Shown: positions 23,600 to 36,687, numbered from the stretch's first letter. The stretch: DNA of 64,000 nt from Cocos nucifera (GCA_006176705.1 QRFJ01000302.1:1674001-1738000); one strand, 5' to 3'. Numbers and translations are program-made. The notes: generated from the letters alone by a model not told the origin.

Positions 23600-24341
23600 T
23601 ATAAAGGAGACGAAGACGGTGCGGCCGATCAGAAGAGGGCGCCGTGATCGCAGCACCGCCCGCCTTCTCCCGCCCCTAGTTTGGCATCCCAACCTTCGCC
23701 ATCTCTCTCGCTCTCACTCCCCACGGAAGATCGCTTCTCTCTCTCTCAGTCCCACTCTCTCTCTCTCTGAAGTCCGCTGTCACTATCCATCTGTATACAC
23801 AGACATATTACACGGAAAGAAGAGAGAAGCGCACCGAATCACCGGGTGGCGTCACGTGGCACCTGTTGGCTGGCTTCTGCGCTCGAGTTCGGGCGGGTCT
23901 GCTGGCAGTCCTTGCTGTCAGATCTGTAACAGCAAACTCTGAAGTTTGACCAATCGTACTTATCCCAGATGTCCAGCACGCTGATCCAGATGCCCACCTT
24001 AGTCGCCGAGGACCATCCTCAGCCATCACCTTATTTCCAGTTCTGCGCTCTGGCGCGAAAAAGTCTGTTTGTATTGAAATATTTCTCCATTAGCGTTATG
24101 GGTCACTGCCGTGCAAGGTATGGACACGTAGTGTTTCCATCCATATATCCATTTAGCTACTAGCATTCGGCTGCCAGCCAAAGTTTCAAAGAATCCATAT
24201 AATGAAAGTGGAGGGTAGCCCAACTGAAGGAAGCAGCTGAATCATCGAATCCTGCAAGTGGTATATAGACTTGGTGCTCTGAGGAGATAATTGATCTCCT
24301 CCCTAAAATATGCAATCTACCATGTTATTTTAATTAAGTTC
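23600..24341. other. Former upstream region of the MAP-kinase relic
   Basis: CT-rich stretches at 23695-23770 resemble a monocot 5' leader or promoter. No coding sequence supported; the ORF at 23586-23942 runs over the relic's promoter in antisense. Confidence 0.45.
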
Positions 24342-25427
24342 TGTGGGGATAAATCTTGCTTCTACCGAAGTCTAATTCGATGCTCAGTCTAATGTAACCA
24401 ATGGCCATGGAAGAGCTTCGGAGGACGGATCTTGAGCCGAACCCTTTCAGCTGGCCGAACTCCTCAACGGTCGAGCTTTAACGAAAATTCTCAGCGGCCG
24501 AACTCCTTAGCAGTCATCCCTCGGCCGAACTCCTCAAGCGGCCATCTCTTCAGCAGGCCGAGCTCTTTCGGACTCCTCAGCGGTCGAGCTCCTTCGGACT
24601 CCCAGCATCCGGATCGAACCCCCTCAGCCGGCTGAACTACATAGCGGTCAAGCTCCTTGGACTCCCAGCAGTCGGACTTTAGCCGAACTCAACCGCCGAG
24701 CTTCAGTCAGACTCCCGCAAGAGTCGAACTCTCTCCGCGTTGTTCCAGCTAGGCGCCTGTGGGAGCGGAACTCCCTCCAAGCTTCCTCTTCGGCCAGATT
24801 TCTTCAGGGGCCGACCTTCTCACCGACCGAGCTCTTACCAAACTTCCCAACGACCGAGCCTTAACCGTGCACCTCCAGCCAGACGCCGGCGGGAGCCGAA
24901 CTCCTTCCGAGCTTCCTCTTCAGGAGTCCAAACTCCTCCGAAATGAACACACGTCGAAGCCCTCCAACCCTTCATTCGGCCTCGAGTGGCTCAACATCAA
25001 GACAGCTGCAGCCATCACCATCAGTCCACCGCAAGCGACAGCAACCCGCTGTCAGGCGGCGATGGCTGTCACCCTCAACTCGCTGCAGACGACACCTTCC
25101 CGTGAGACTGATTCCGCCGAACCTCGAGCGGCCCATCAGCACGCGGCTACAGCTGTCGCCATCAAGCTCCGCTATAAAAAGGATCCTCCAGATACGCTAA
25201 CTCGAATCTCTCTGATCTCTAAGATCTCCCCTTCATCTCTAAGCTCTGTGAAAATCATTTCCGAGCACTCCATTTCTGTTGGCCGGAGCTAACTTGATCG
25301 TCGGAGAGTTCTGCCGGAGCCACCCCCCATCGGCTCCGGACGGAACTTTATTTTGCGAGTCCCCGACGGCGACCTCATCGGCCTCCACTCCAACGGATTC
25401 CAGCGACGATCAGTTTCTGCGTCAACA
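24342..25427 (+). repeat. 5' LTR of gypsy-C
   Basis: About 1086 bp. Its first bases are TGTGGGGATAAA, one T short of the family start TGTTGGGG; it ends TGCGTCAACA. It contains repeated CCGAACTCCTT motifs at 24430-24960. Confidence 0.9.
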
Positions 25428-25545
25428 GATTGACGCTAGAGGAAGGGCACCGAACCTCCGAGGTTTTCTTGTTCTTAAAGGAGTGCTCGGCGACGATTTT
25501 TCTCTTCCCTCTCCGGAGATCTCTCTTTTCTCTCCCGAAGAGAAA

Positions 25546-26790
25546 ATGCCTCCCAGGAGAGCTTCAACTCGGCGCTCGACGGCCTCCGTGGCCCAAACCC
25601 ATCCAGATCCATCTATTCTTGCTTCAGCCCCGGCAGCTCAGGTTCCACCTATACCCATGGTGGATGTGAAGCTGTTCAACCTGTTTATCCGACGGGTCCA
25701 TGGCCTCACGGAGGCATTGCAGGCCATACAGCAGCCCCCGATGGCGATCCCACCAGGAAACCCACCATCGGAATGTCGGAAATCGGCCCCAACGAAAAGT
25801 ACCAGGGCCAATGTACCCATCGTCCTAAGGAAGGAAAAACGGAGAGCAGTTCTCCCACAGAAGGGGAACGAAGTTCGGCGGCGCAAGTGAGGCCGAACTC
25901 CACCTCGAAGCTCATCATCGAGGAAGCACCGACAAAGGGGCATGAAGTTCTCCCGCGGAAGCTTTCGTGGAAAAGCGGAACGAAGTTCGGTGCAAGTGAG
26001 GGCGGAACGAAGTTCTCCCACGGAATGAAGTTCAGCGCAAGTGAGGTCGAACTCCACCTCAAAGCTCATCATCAAGGAAGCCCCGACAAAGGAGCATGAA
26101 GTCCTCCCACGGAAGCTTTCACGAGAAAATGGAACGAAGTTCGGTGCAGGCGAGGGCGGAACGAAGTTCTTCCGTGGAATGAAGTTCGGCGCAAGTGAAG
26201 CCGAACTCCACCTCGAAGCTCATCATCGAAATGAAGTTCGGCACAAGTGAGGCCGAACTCCCCCCTCAAACCTTATCATCGGAATAAAGTTTGACGCAAA
26301 TGAGACCGAACTCCCGCTCGGGTATGTCACCAAGGAAGCCCCCTACAAAGATTTCACAGGAGGTGAGATGAAGTTCGGCCGCGCTCACGACCGCCTCAGG
26401 GCAAGCGAGGACTCCCTCTCGAGTATGACTCCAAGGAAGCCCCGACAAAGGGGCATGAAGTTCTCCCACAGGTTTCATAAAGGGATGGAATGAAGTCTGG
26501 CCGTACTTACGACCTCCACAGCGCAAGCAAGGCCTGAACTTTTCGAGCTCGCTACCAAGGAATTTCCGACAGAAGGGTGCGAAGAAGTCCCCCTCCCAAA
26601 AGGTTCCGCGACTATGCCCCCCTCAACGCTCCTCGAACTCAAATTCTCACGAAAGTTAAGAATCAGCTGCCAAGACCAGAAGGGTTACGGTCTCCCCCAA
26701 ACAAATGCGATCGAAGCAAGTACTGCCTCTACCATCGCGACCACGGCCATGACACTGAGAAATACATCCAGCTGCCAGACGAAATTAAGT
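25546..26790 (+). pseudogene. gag remnant of gypsy-C
   Basis: The start codon at 25546-25548 opens MPPRRASTRRSTAS, shared with the other copies, and the frame stays open to a TGA at 25888-25890. It includes the conserved FNLFIRRVHGLTEALQ helix. The next 650 bases are a degenerate internal duplication of about 100-150 bp units (GAAGTTCGGCGCAAGTGAGG with GAAGCCCCGACAAAGG). In the frame 26577-26790 comes the gag zinc finger, CLYHRDHGHDTEKY, whose last Cys is changed to Tyr (codon 26763-26765). The central capsid domain seen at 46141-46640 in the full-size element is missing, so this gag could not assemble normally. Confidence 0.75.
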
Positions 26791-27129
26791 AGCTCGTCAG
26801 GAAGGAGCGGCTAGGTAAATTCCTTCGATGGGAGAAGATCGGCTAAGGGCGCTGCCATGATCAGAAACTATAAGATCGGCCGCCTCACGGCGTCATCAAC
26901 ATTACCTCGGGGAGGGGCTAGGTACATCAGCGATTCATCACCTCCCAGCGTCAAGAGAAGCATGCTCCAAATTGAGGAGGCCAGCGTGAAATAGAAAAGG
27001 TCGCCCGCATGAAGAAACACGGAGGAATAAAGCTACCACGACCCTGAAACATAAGAAATTTGGGAAAGCGTTGCCAGTAACTTTCTTTCAATAAAATTCT
27101 TTCCTTTCAATAATATTATTTCTGGATGC

Positions 27130-28640
27130 AAAAACTATGTGATGATAGGAAAGAAGCAATCGATAGTCGTCATGTTGGAAATAGGAGGAGAACCTCATCC
27201 TAACGCGAGCAACAACCTCGACTAGAGATAAGATCTCTTCCGAGCGATGGAGTCAACCTCGGTTAGAGATAAGATCTCTCTCGAGTGACCGTTGACAACC
27301 TCGGTTAGAGATAAGATCTCTTTCGAGCGATCGAGTCAATTGAAGGCCTCGTTCACAAAGGACGAGATGGGGGGAGAGGCCCTGCAGTAGCCCTTGTGTG
27401 CCCCCATAGCCCATTAGGAACAGGAGGAGAACCTCGTCCTAACGCGAGCAAAATCGAAGGCCTCATTCACAAAGGACGAGATGGGAGGAGAGGCACGAAC
27501 GACGGTCCTTATGTGCCCCCACAGCCCGTTAGGAATAGAAGGAGAACCTCATCCTAACGCGAGCAACAACCTCGGCTAGAGATAAGATCTCTTTCGAGCG
27601 ATCGAGTCAACCTCGGCTAGAGATAAAATCTCTTCCAAGCGAAGACCTCACCCACAAAGGACGAAATGGGGGGAGAAGCCCTGGCAGCGGCCCTTATATG
27701 CCCACACGGTCCGTTAGAAACAGGAGGAGAACTTCGTCCTAACGCGAGCAACAACCTCGGCTAGAGATAAGATCTCTTCCGAGCAACCGATTCAACCTCG
27801 GCTAGAGATAAGATCTCTTCCAAGTGAAGACCTCATTCACCAAGAACGAGATGGGGGGAGAGGCCCTGATAGCGGCCCTTATATGCCCCCACAGTCCGTT
27901 AGGAACAGGAGAAGAACCTCGTCCTAACGCGAGCAAAGTCAAATCCTTGGCTAGAGATAAGTTTTCTTCTGAGCGACCGAGTCAACCTCGACTAGAGATA
28001 AGATCTCTCCCGAACGATCAAGTCAACCTCGGCTAGAGATAAGATCTCTTCCGAGCGAAGACCTCATCCACAAAGGACGAAATGGGGGGAGAGGCCCTGG
28101 CAGCGGCCCTTATATGCCCCCACAGTCCGTTAGAAATAAGAGGAGAACCTCGTCCTAATGCGAGCAACAACCTCGGCTGGAGATAAGATCTCTCCCAAGC
28201 GATCGAGTCAACCTCAGCTAGAGATAAGATCTCTCCCGAGCGAAAGCCTCGTTCACCAAGGATGAGATGGGGGAGAGGCCCTGACAGTGGCCCTTATGTG
28301 CCCCCACAGTCCGTTAGGAGCAGGAGTAGAACCTCATCCTAACGCGAGCAACAACCTCGGCTAGAGATAAGATCTCTCCTGAGCGATCGTGTCAACCTCG
28401 ACTGCAGAGCTTCAACTTCAACCTCGGCCAGAGATAAGATCTCTCTCGAGCGGCCGAGACAACCTCGGTCAGAGATAAGATCGAAGACAACCTCGTCCCG
28501 AGATCAGATCTCTTCCAAGCGTCCGTGTTAACCTCGGCTGCTGGATACAATATCGCCCCCGAGGAGCTCAACCTCCGACCTCGATTGCAGTAGACGAAGC
28601 CTACCTTAACCTCGGTTGGAGATGAGATCCCCCCTGGGCC
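27130..28640 (+). repeat. 3' untranslated tandem arrays of gypsy-C
   Basis: Two interleaved unit types. One is a long unit holding GGAGGAGAACCTCGTCCTAA, GCGAGC, ACAAAGGACGAGATGGGGG and TGCCCCCACAG, seen seven times (near 27182, 27420, 27538, 27721, 27903, 28138 and 28320). The other is the short hairpin unit (AGAGATAAGATCTCT core with CTCGG/CCGAG arms) seen one to several times between the long units. A purine-rich primer tract (GAGAGTGGGAGGG, 28769-28781) ends the region before the 3' LTR. Confidence 0.85.
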
Positions 28641-28785
28641 TCAACTTTGATATCAACTTTAGCTGGAGATGAGATCTCCCTCGAGCTTCGACCTGAACCA
28701 GCACGAAGCTCAGAAGAAGACTTCGGCAATCGCCTTTTCTGCACTCCCTTCCTTCGAGTTTCGAACTCGAGAGTGGGAGGGCTAC

Positions 28786-29840
28786 TGTTGGGGATAAACC
28801 CTGCTCCTACCGAAGTCTAGTTCGATGCTCAGCTTAATACAATCAGTGGCCACGGAAGAGCTTCGGGGGACGGGTCTTGAGCCGAACCCCTTCAGCCGGC
28901 CGAACTTCTCAATGGCCGAGCTTTAACGAAAATCCTCAGCGGTCGAACTCCTTGGCGGTCGTCCCTCGGTCGAACTCCTCAAGCGGCTATCCCTTCAGCT
29001 GGCCGAGCTCCTTCGGACTCCTAGCGTCCGGATTGAACCCCCTCAGCCGATCGAGCTACATAGCGACCGAGCTCCTTGGACTCCCAGCAGCCGGGCTTTA
29101 GCCGAACTCAACCGCCGAGCTTCAGTCAGATTCCCGCAAGAGCCAAACTCTCTCCGCGTCATTCCAGTCAGGCACCTGCGGGAGCAAAACTCCCTCCAAG
29201 CTTCCTCTTCGATTGGATTTCTTCAGGGGCCGGCCTTCTCACTGATCGAGCTCCTACTAAACTTTCCAACGACCGAGCCTTAGCCGCACACCTCCAGCCA
29301 GACGCCTGTGGAAGCCGAACTCCTTCCGAGCTTCCTCTTCAGGAGTCCGAACTCCTCCGAAATGGGCACACGTCGAAGTCCTCCAATCCTTCATTCGGCC
29401 TCGAGCAGCTTAACATCAAGACAGCTGCAACCATCACCATCAGTCTGCCGCAAGCGACAGCAATCCGCTGTCAGGCGGCGATGGCTGTCACCCTCAACTC
29501 GCTGCAGACGACACCTTCCCGTAAGACTGATTCCGCCGAACCTCGAGCGGTCCGTCAGCACGCGGTTACAGCTGTCGCCATCAAGCTCTGCTATAAAAAG
29601 GATCCTCCAGATACGCAAACTCGAATCTCTCTGATTTCTAAGATCTTTCCTTCATCTCTAAGCTCTATGAAAATCATTCCCGAGCACTTCATTCCTGTTG
29701 GTCGGAGCTGACTTGACCGTCGAAGGGTCATATTGGAGCCACCCGACTCCAGACGGGATTTTATTTTGCAGATTTTCGATGGCGACCTCATCGATTTCTA
29801 CTCTAATAAATTTTGGCGATGATTACTTTCTGCATCAATA
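28786..29840 (+). repeat. 3' LTR of gypsy-C
   Basis: About 1055 bp, TGTTGGGGATAAACC to GCATCAATA; the family end CAACA has decayed to CAATA. Followed by AGTTT. Confidence 0.88.
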
Positions 29841-29845
29841 AGTTT

Positions 29846-31999
29846 CATTTACAAGAGATTAGTTTTCTTGTAAAGGTTCTTTTGGGAGGTTGAGGGTTTA
29901 CTTGGCGGAGCGGGGGTTTGGAGTCGGCAATGTTGTCCGTGGAGATAAATGCTAAAGCTGAGGCCACACTTGGTGGAGATCTTGCTTCAGAATCCCAGGA
30001 CCAGGTGCATCTCGAACATTGTACGTTGGAAGTATTATGGATCTGGAAGTACTGAATGCTGCTTCAATGTTCCTGGCACCTTGTCCTCCTTGATTAAATG
30101 CAGTTACGTTATGGTATACATAATGAAAAATTAAATTAAAGTGCACTATGGGAAAATTAGCTTGTATTCCTAGTAAAACAACTGGACATGATTAGATAAC
30201 TAGAAGATTTTGGCTGAAATTTGCTGTTCGGAGGAAATGTCACGCCACATGATTTGGGAATAGATGAGTACCTTCATTCAAAGGCAGAGTCCACATTTCC
30301 AAGTTTTCGAGATAACTGTGACCATGCGTGCGTCCATACCACCCAATCTAATAATACCGAGCATCGATTGGTTTGACCATGTAGTTGTTTCAGCTACAAA
30401 CATTTTTATATGACAAGCATAACTTTGAATTAAAAGCTTTTGTACCGATTGCAGATCTCAGATCACCTGGGCTGGTCTTACTCGAAAGGTGCGATAAAGA
30501 TATGGTCCTTGCAGAAGAAACGTTCTGCAGCTCATATTTGATTATTGCGATACTTTAACGATCACCGTGTGTGCATCCATTCATGCTTTATTTGAGCTAT
30601 TTAAGCCCAAGAGCTTCCGTTTAGTGAGTTGAGAGAGTCTGTTCATGCCATCCGTGTGATTATTTCCCTAAAAGTTAAGATGCAAGCGATCCATTTGAAT
30701 CATTTTTGTGCCCTGCTGGAGTTCTCCTAAATGAAGTTCTTCCTCTAAGCCTTTGGGAAGGTGAAGATATAAGGAGATGAAATAATATTCTTTCAAAATT
30801 ACCGGTTTGTTCCAGCACGTTCAAATTTTACTCTTTGCTAAGTTCTCCAATGATTATTGTAATCATCCCTACAAGTGTTTTGTAGGAAGCTATTTGCCAT
30901 GATTAAGGAACAATATGTCTGGTTCTTCGGGATAGCAGAATATTCCATGCTGAAATATAATGAAAGGTACCAACAATGAGCATTAGGCAGTATAGTCCAA
31001 TCAGCCCACTCATCATTGCACTGCAAGTCCTAGCTAGCAATCGGGCTATTTTCGTTCCAAATATTTCTGTCATCCTGAAAAACCCTGAAAATTCTTAATT
31101 TTTCAGACGCCGTTCGGCGATGGATTAAGGTGTCGAGGACAACGTTTCATCAATTCATATCACCGTCATGGAGTCTCACACCCAAATTTCCAAAGGACGG
31201 GGTAGAAGGAAGTGGTCAATCCCTTCCCATGCTTCCCTAGGTCATTCTATGCTGAACTTTTTCAGACTTCGTATGTTTGCACTTAGTAAACTTGATCTAA
31301 ACTCACACCTGGATTATAATGCCACCATCGCTAAATCTTGTTATGGTTCGTCCAAGCAGCAGAAACATCCAATTTCGAGCGGCTTAGCTTATCCTGAGCG
31401 TATTTTATTTTAGGGCAACCAAGCAAGGTGTATGAATCCTCTAAACGTAAACTGTCGTGTCAAATTTGTATGCTTAGGAAACCTAGAATGCTGCATTTAG
31501 TATTTCTAGTTCAAGTCATGTTCATTGGATTTTCAACTGATGACCTAATCAAGCGTCTGGCAGAAAGTGTAATCCTATTTGTGAAACGATGTTGTGCCAG
31601 GCTGAGGCAATGATCCAAAGAAACAGAGATACTCATGAAAAGGAGGTACGGTCTGAAGTTCTAACCTCCTATTACACATTTACATGCTTTGCCTAATCGT
31701 CCACGCATCAGAAAATTGGAAAGGCACCATTTTCTGACACCAGAAATGCCTTCACCCCCACCACTTCTTCCTTTTTTTTCCTTTCCTTCCTGATGCCAAG
31801 GGACAATATTTATAGCATCCCTCAAAAGGGATTTACATATTCATATGATAACAAAAGACTGCATCTCGAAGGTGTCCTTGCAAAACTTTGGGCACTAGAG
31901 TTTGAGGAATGGTACAAAATGAGATGCAGAATGTGCCCTTTAAACCAGAGTAAATCAAAATTGACCAAGACTTATATGTCCCGTCTGATATCGGTGCCA
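29846..31999. other. Intergenic sequence between gypsy-C and WEE1
   Basis: No gene supported. Its right end should hold the WEE1 3' untranslated region (minus strand), but I cannot fix a cleavage site. Small ORFs at 30838-31613 show no family features. Confidence 0.5.
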
Positions 32000-34900
32000 T
32001 CACTGTCCGAATTTATTAAACACGTGATGAGATTGCTTGATGGAGGCTCCATGTGATTTCTCAAAGATTGGATGTTCCATGATTTCCTTCGCAGTAGGGC
32101 GTCTTAAAGGATCAGGGTCCATCATAGCCTGAAAACATATCATAAAAAGATGAAATGTGAAGTTGACAGAGAGAGTATGCCCTGAGATATGGTTTATTAG
32201 CATTAACTGGACAAAAATTTGTAACTACGGAGTAATCTCAGCTACAATAATGAAGTGCCGGTTGTTACGCACATAAAAATTAAGCATGCTAATGTAACAT
32301 TATCTCAGAATCATCATCAAAGGAACATTTTGGAAAATTTTCGATGATTCAGATTTTAAGGCCTAATTGAAAAACCCTAAAAGAAAATTTCAAGGTATAT
32401 AAGTGAAAGAAACAGAAAAAGTTGATCAGTAATATATATAAGGTGATAATTATTATGTCATAACCATACAGGGGAGAAAAATTGTGCTCTTGCTGATAAC
32501 AAAATTATATGAAAATACCTACAAGAATATGCTCATTTCTTGAGTTTAAATTGTTACAAAAAATTCAAAAAGATATCTTTGGAATAATTGAGAGGGGAGG
32601 GAGAGGGTTGTTTCTTAAAGATCACATAGGATGATTGGATTTTCCTTTAGGTGTATGGCCATTGAATTGAGCTATGGACTTCGCCCTATAATTTCACTTT
32701 GATCAGTTGCAGACATTCAAGGAATGTATTACGGTTCCAAATTTCAACTCATGCATGTATACATTTTCAGGAATAAGAAAAGCACTTTCTGATGAGGCTA
32801 TACCTTAAGTAAGCTCTGGAATTGCATGGGATATCCAGGAAGCAGTGGGATTTTGCCCTCTCTGAGATTTGAGAACTGGGGACCAGAGTCAGGGAGGGGG
32901 GAACCCTTCACGAGCTCATAGGTGGCTGCTCCTAAAGAAAAAATGTCGACCTTGTCAAGATGCTCGTATTTGTCATTTAATATTTCCTGAGGCATGTAAC
33001 GTGAATCGCCTTCTTCAATGCATAAAGTCCTATCAACACGCGTTGCACAACCAAAATCTCCAAGTTTATAAACACCATTTTTTACATACATATTCTCGGG
33101 CTTAACATCTAAGTGGGCTATACCACGCTCATGCATCAACTGCAATGCTTTAGCTATCTGCAATAAATATAAAAATAATTAAATTCCACATTATGATTAT
33201 AAAAAAATATACACAATTATGACTTCTTGAAATGGATGGCCATATACAAGTTGTTCACAACCTAAATTAAAAAACAAAGACAGCAAGAATAAACTTAAAT
33301 TAGTTGCAAAATTCACCAAATATATAATGTTTAAAGCAAATTGACAATCACCAAGAAATTGATGCAATATAATGAAAAAAGATTCAAGGAAGGCTCTAGA
33401 ACCTGATACAAAATTTCAAGGACTTCTCCACCCTTAGGTATATGACCTTTGATGATTGAAAGGCTCCTGTCACAAAGTTCCATCTGAATATACAGTTGCT
33501 CATTTTCAAACCACGAAGTGTAGTAGCCAACTATGTTTTCATGATATCCTAAATGAAAAGAAGAAACTCAAGTTTTTAAATGAGCATGTAAAAGAGATTA
33601 AAAGAGCCGAGGACAAGAAGACAACTTGATGTAATATACCTAAGGCTGCTAGGGCTTGAACTTCCATCAATGCACGTCTCCTGCAGATTAGAGGGAAAGT
33701 TAGATAACTACAAATCCTGACTGATTGACATGCAAGTAAACAAACTACCTTTCCATGTCATGATGCAGCTGCTTTATGCTATGTTTCACTGCATACATAC
33801 AGCCATCTATTCTTTTCAGAACTTTAAATACATGGCTGAAATTCCCACATCCAATTTGCTGCAAAAGGAAACATTTTAGCATAAAAGATATAGTAACTGA
33901 AAATATCTAACAGAAAGAAAAACACTTCCATGATTCAAGACTAGGAAGAGCCTATAAAATGACAGGAGCCTAGAGCAGACCTCAATTTCATGAAAATCGG
34001 TGCGGTAGCGTGAAAGGCCATCTCCACCAACTGATGGAGAAAAACCTGCAGATGTGAATGCTATATTATATTGCATTGAATATGAAATATCTCTGACAAA
34101 GAAAAAAAAACATAATTAACTCTGACATACAAGGGCAACTGATTAAAAAAAATACTACAGGCTGTATAAAACTTCTAAAAGATATCTACATATTAAAACT
34201 TTCCAAACTGATGGTTCTGACTGAACACTCATCATCAATTCTGTCATTTAGCCCAAGCAACACACCAACCATTCTGGTAGCATCCTAACTTTGACAAACT
34301 AACGAGTGTTTGTTTAATTCGAATACAACCAAATGGTGACAAATATAGTTGTAATATCAAAGCATTTTGATTAAATTGTGTTACATTTACCAACTTTTGT
34401 TCATATCAGAAGCCAAATTCGGTAGGTAAATGCTCAAGAAATATGACTGTATATGTATGCACACATGCAACATGCTAATGCTTTTTGAAACAATCTAACT
34501 AGAGGCAAGCAGGAAATGACCCAAGTGCAACTTCAATTGTCACATTTGAGATAAAAAGCTAAACTTAGAAACAATGAGCAGATATTTGATGGGGCAGAAT
34601 GCAGTAATAAAGCAGAGACACATCATATCATGACTTGAAAATGAAAGAGAAGAAAATTTTCACCTGTGGATTTCAATCTTCTGTCACCAAAAATATCAAG
34701 ATTGGTTGATGACACTGTGCTTAAATATGGATTCTTGATGCAAGGAGGAGGCATAACTCGGCAACGTAAAGCTACTGCAGATTGAGAAACATAGTTTCTT
34801 TTCTTCTGTGACCTAGTTTGTATTGACTTGCCTTCCCCAAGTTCATCTGGGCCAAGAGCATCCAGCTGGACTTCAGCACCCTGCTCAGTGCAGTGAAGGT

Positions 34901-36489
34901 TGGTGGATAATGAATTACACTGGGAGCTATCTGTAAGAAAGAACATGATTGAATGTTACAAGGATGGTGAAACTATAACTAAACAATGTACTATTACCGA
35001 TAACAGAACAAAATAAAACAGCAGTAACAGCATATAAATGGAGTCAAGGACTCAAGATGATGTCTCAAGGTGCATATCTAGCAGTTTCAATTTCCGTTGT
35101 TAGGTGCTTTGTGCATGATTAGCTAATTCATTGGCAGAGAACATAGGTCAAGAAAAAACAACACCCATTATAAGGTACAAAATTGCAGTTAGCATATTCA
35201 ACTGATTGGAGAATGTAGATGGATAGGATCCAAAAGTCCTAAAATCAAGGATTTTATGATTCCTCAATCTTGAACTTAAGCCTGTTCTTTTGTATAGTTA
35301 TATCTAAGAAGTGTAACTCCCAAGTCATCAACTAAATTGCTCAAAGTCATGTAGCAACAAAACATAGGATGTGCCGCAGCCATGTACTGATTTGAGTGGC
35401 ATCATTTGGGGTAAGAAATGTCTAGAAATGTCTGAGAGAATAAAGAGGAGCAAACACTGCAAACACTTAGAACTGCAATGAAATATTGCCATAAACATTT
35501 CATTAAAAACCTGAAAAACTACTCTATGGTTTAGACTTGTGCGATTCTTAACAATTTATATCACATATTTTCTGCGCTTCAAAACTGACACGTGGAGTAC
35601 CAACGTCGAACTGAGATCACCTGGAAACTGAAGACAACTCGATGCCTAAAGCTAAAGAAGCAGTCTTTCTCAATAGTCAATCAGCAGTATTTCCCATACT
35701 CACTTCAGCAAATATCGAAGCTAAAATCACAATACCCCCAAACAAGAGGATAGTTCTTCTTTGAAAAAAACAAAAAAAGAAAAAGAAAGAAAGAAAGAAA
35801 GAAAGAAAACGAGGGTAGAATCAAAACCATGGATGCAGTCAAGTTTACCTTGATTGTTTCTTTTCTTCCTACCATTGATCGATTTCTCCGGTGATTTGGG
35901 ACAAGGTATATTCTCCTGGTAATAGAAAGACCAGAGAAAAATTACAAATTAGTGCTTGGAGGAAATCCAAGATATAAATAATAATAATAATAATAATAAA
36001 TAAATAAATAAATAAAAAATAAATCAAACTTCACCTTATTGAACTCGAAGTTGTTGATGATTTGCGGTCCTTCTGGTGTAATGTAATCCGGAGTGCTGCA
36101 AAGAATAATCAAACGACTTCGAAACCAATTTATTTCAAGAAATTTAAAGGAAAACAGAATTATGATAGGAACGAGATGAAAACTCCATTGATCTGGGGGA
36201 ACTACCAGAAGAAATCTTGGCTAAGGATGCAGTCCTTGTCCTCCGCTCCTCCGTCATCGAGTTCGAGGGTGGGCTCGCGGCCATCCCCGGCTTCAAGGAG
36301 CTTCTGGAAGCGAGAGGGGGGATCGGAGGAGATGGGCTGGAGGGGGAGGAAGGAGACATGGTCGAGCTGGACGGTGAGATCGCCGGCGGGAGAAGTCGCC
36401 TCCATTGCTGCCGCCGGGGAGGATCTCGGCCCCCCTCGCCCTCGGCCTTGGCCTCGGCCCTTTGGATTTGCTGGGGTTTTGGTCTTCAT
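32000..36489 (-). CDS. WEE1: WEE1-type kinase, cell-cycle checkpoint regulator
   Basis: Intact gene on the minus strand. Ten exons join in frame with GT-AG introns: 36489-36206, 36095-36035, 35915-35849, 34930-34664, 34045-33981, 33858-33749, 33680-33640, 33548-33403, 33157-32804 and 32128-32000, giving 1524 nt and 507 residues, close to known plant WEE1 proteins of about 500. The N-terminal half is unstructured, with TPDYITPEGPQ at about residues 96-106 and NYVSQSAVALRCR in exon 4. The kinase domain runs from about residue 245. It has the glycine loop IGCGNFSHVF (250-259), ATP-binding Lys273, Glu291 of helix C, the WEE1-style catalytic loop HLDVKPEN (362-369) in place of HRD, DFG at 381-383 and EGDSRYMPQE ending at 405. 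WEE1 kinases phosphorylate the inhibitory Tyr of CDKs in the nucleus; in plants this acts in the replication and DNA-damage checkpoint. The start at 36487-36489 is the first ATG after an E2F-like site and gives the expected N-terminus. Confidence 0.96.
35771..35812. repeat. GAAA microsatellite in WEE1 intron 3
   Basis: About seven GAAA repeats after an A-rich stretch, inside the 918-bp intron 34931-35848. A second microsatellite, AATA/AAT type at 35974-36020, lies in intron 2. Confidence 0.85.
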
Positions 36490-36611
36490 CTGCTCCTCGG
36501 AAGTGACGTTTCCTTTGGTGGTATTTGGAAATTGGTCAAATTGGAGGGCCGAACTATGGTATAAAAATGGGATTCTGAGTACAACTTCTGAGTCGGAAGA
36601 TTCGCTGTTGT

Positions 36612-36623
36612 TTTGGCGGGAAA
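36612..36623 (-). promoter_or_regulatory. E2F-type site upstream of WEE1
   Basis: The plus strand reads TTTGGCGGGAAA, so the minus strand reads TTTCCCGCCAAA. This fits the E2F consensus TTTSSCGC in both half-site directions. It is 123-134 bp upstream of the WEE1 start codon. E2F/DP factors drive S-phase genes in plants, and WEE1 is an S-phase gene, so the site fits its expected regulation. Binding itself is inferred. Confidence 0.7.
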
Positions 36624-36687
36624 AATGAAGATTTAGACAACCCTTCTACTCGGCATTAATTACCTCCTGAGTGGTATTCACGCGGGC

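Larger units (their letters stand above)
24342..29840 (+). mobile_element. Gag-only Tat-type gypsy element (gypsy-C)
   Basis: A complete plus-strand element with a near-perfect 5-bp duplication (AGTTC at 24337-24341, AGTTT at 29841-29845). The LTRs are 24342-25427 and 28786-29840, with a TATA box at 25173-25180 and 29592-29599. The primer-binding site after 25427 is decayed: TTGACGCT where the young copy has TTGGCGCT. The interior has a gag N-terminus at 25546, gag repeats, a gag zinc finger near 26730-26770, and then goes straight to the 3' untranslated array at 27130-28640. No protease, reverse transcriptase, RNase H or integrase can be found in any frame. This matches the description of terminal-repeat retrotransposons with a GAG domain (TR-GAG). 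It lies between the MAP-kinase relic and WEE1. Confidence 0.93.

Noticed and set aside
23181..23942. Plus-strand frames of 118-132 residues
   Set aside because: Antisense shadows of the GC-rich exon 1 and leader of the kinase relic.
36541..36570. TATA box for WEE1
   Set aside because: The TATAAAAA near 36560 reads on the plus strand, opposite to WEE1; the minus-strand sequence is not a good TATA match.
36062..36628. 188-residue plus-strand frame over WEE1 exon 1
   Set aside because: Antisense shadow of the GC-rich first exon; the minus strand gives a spliceable WEE1 N-terminus.
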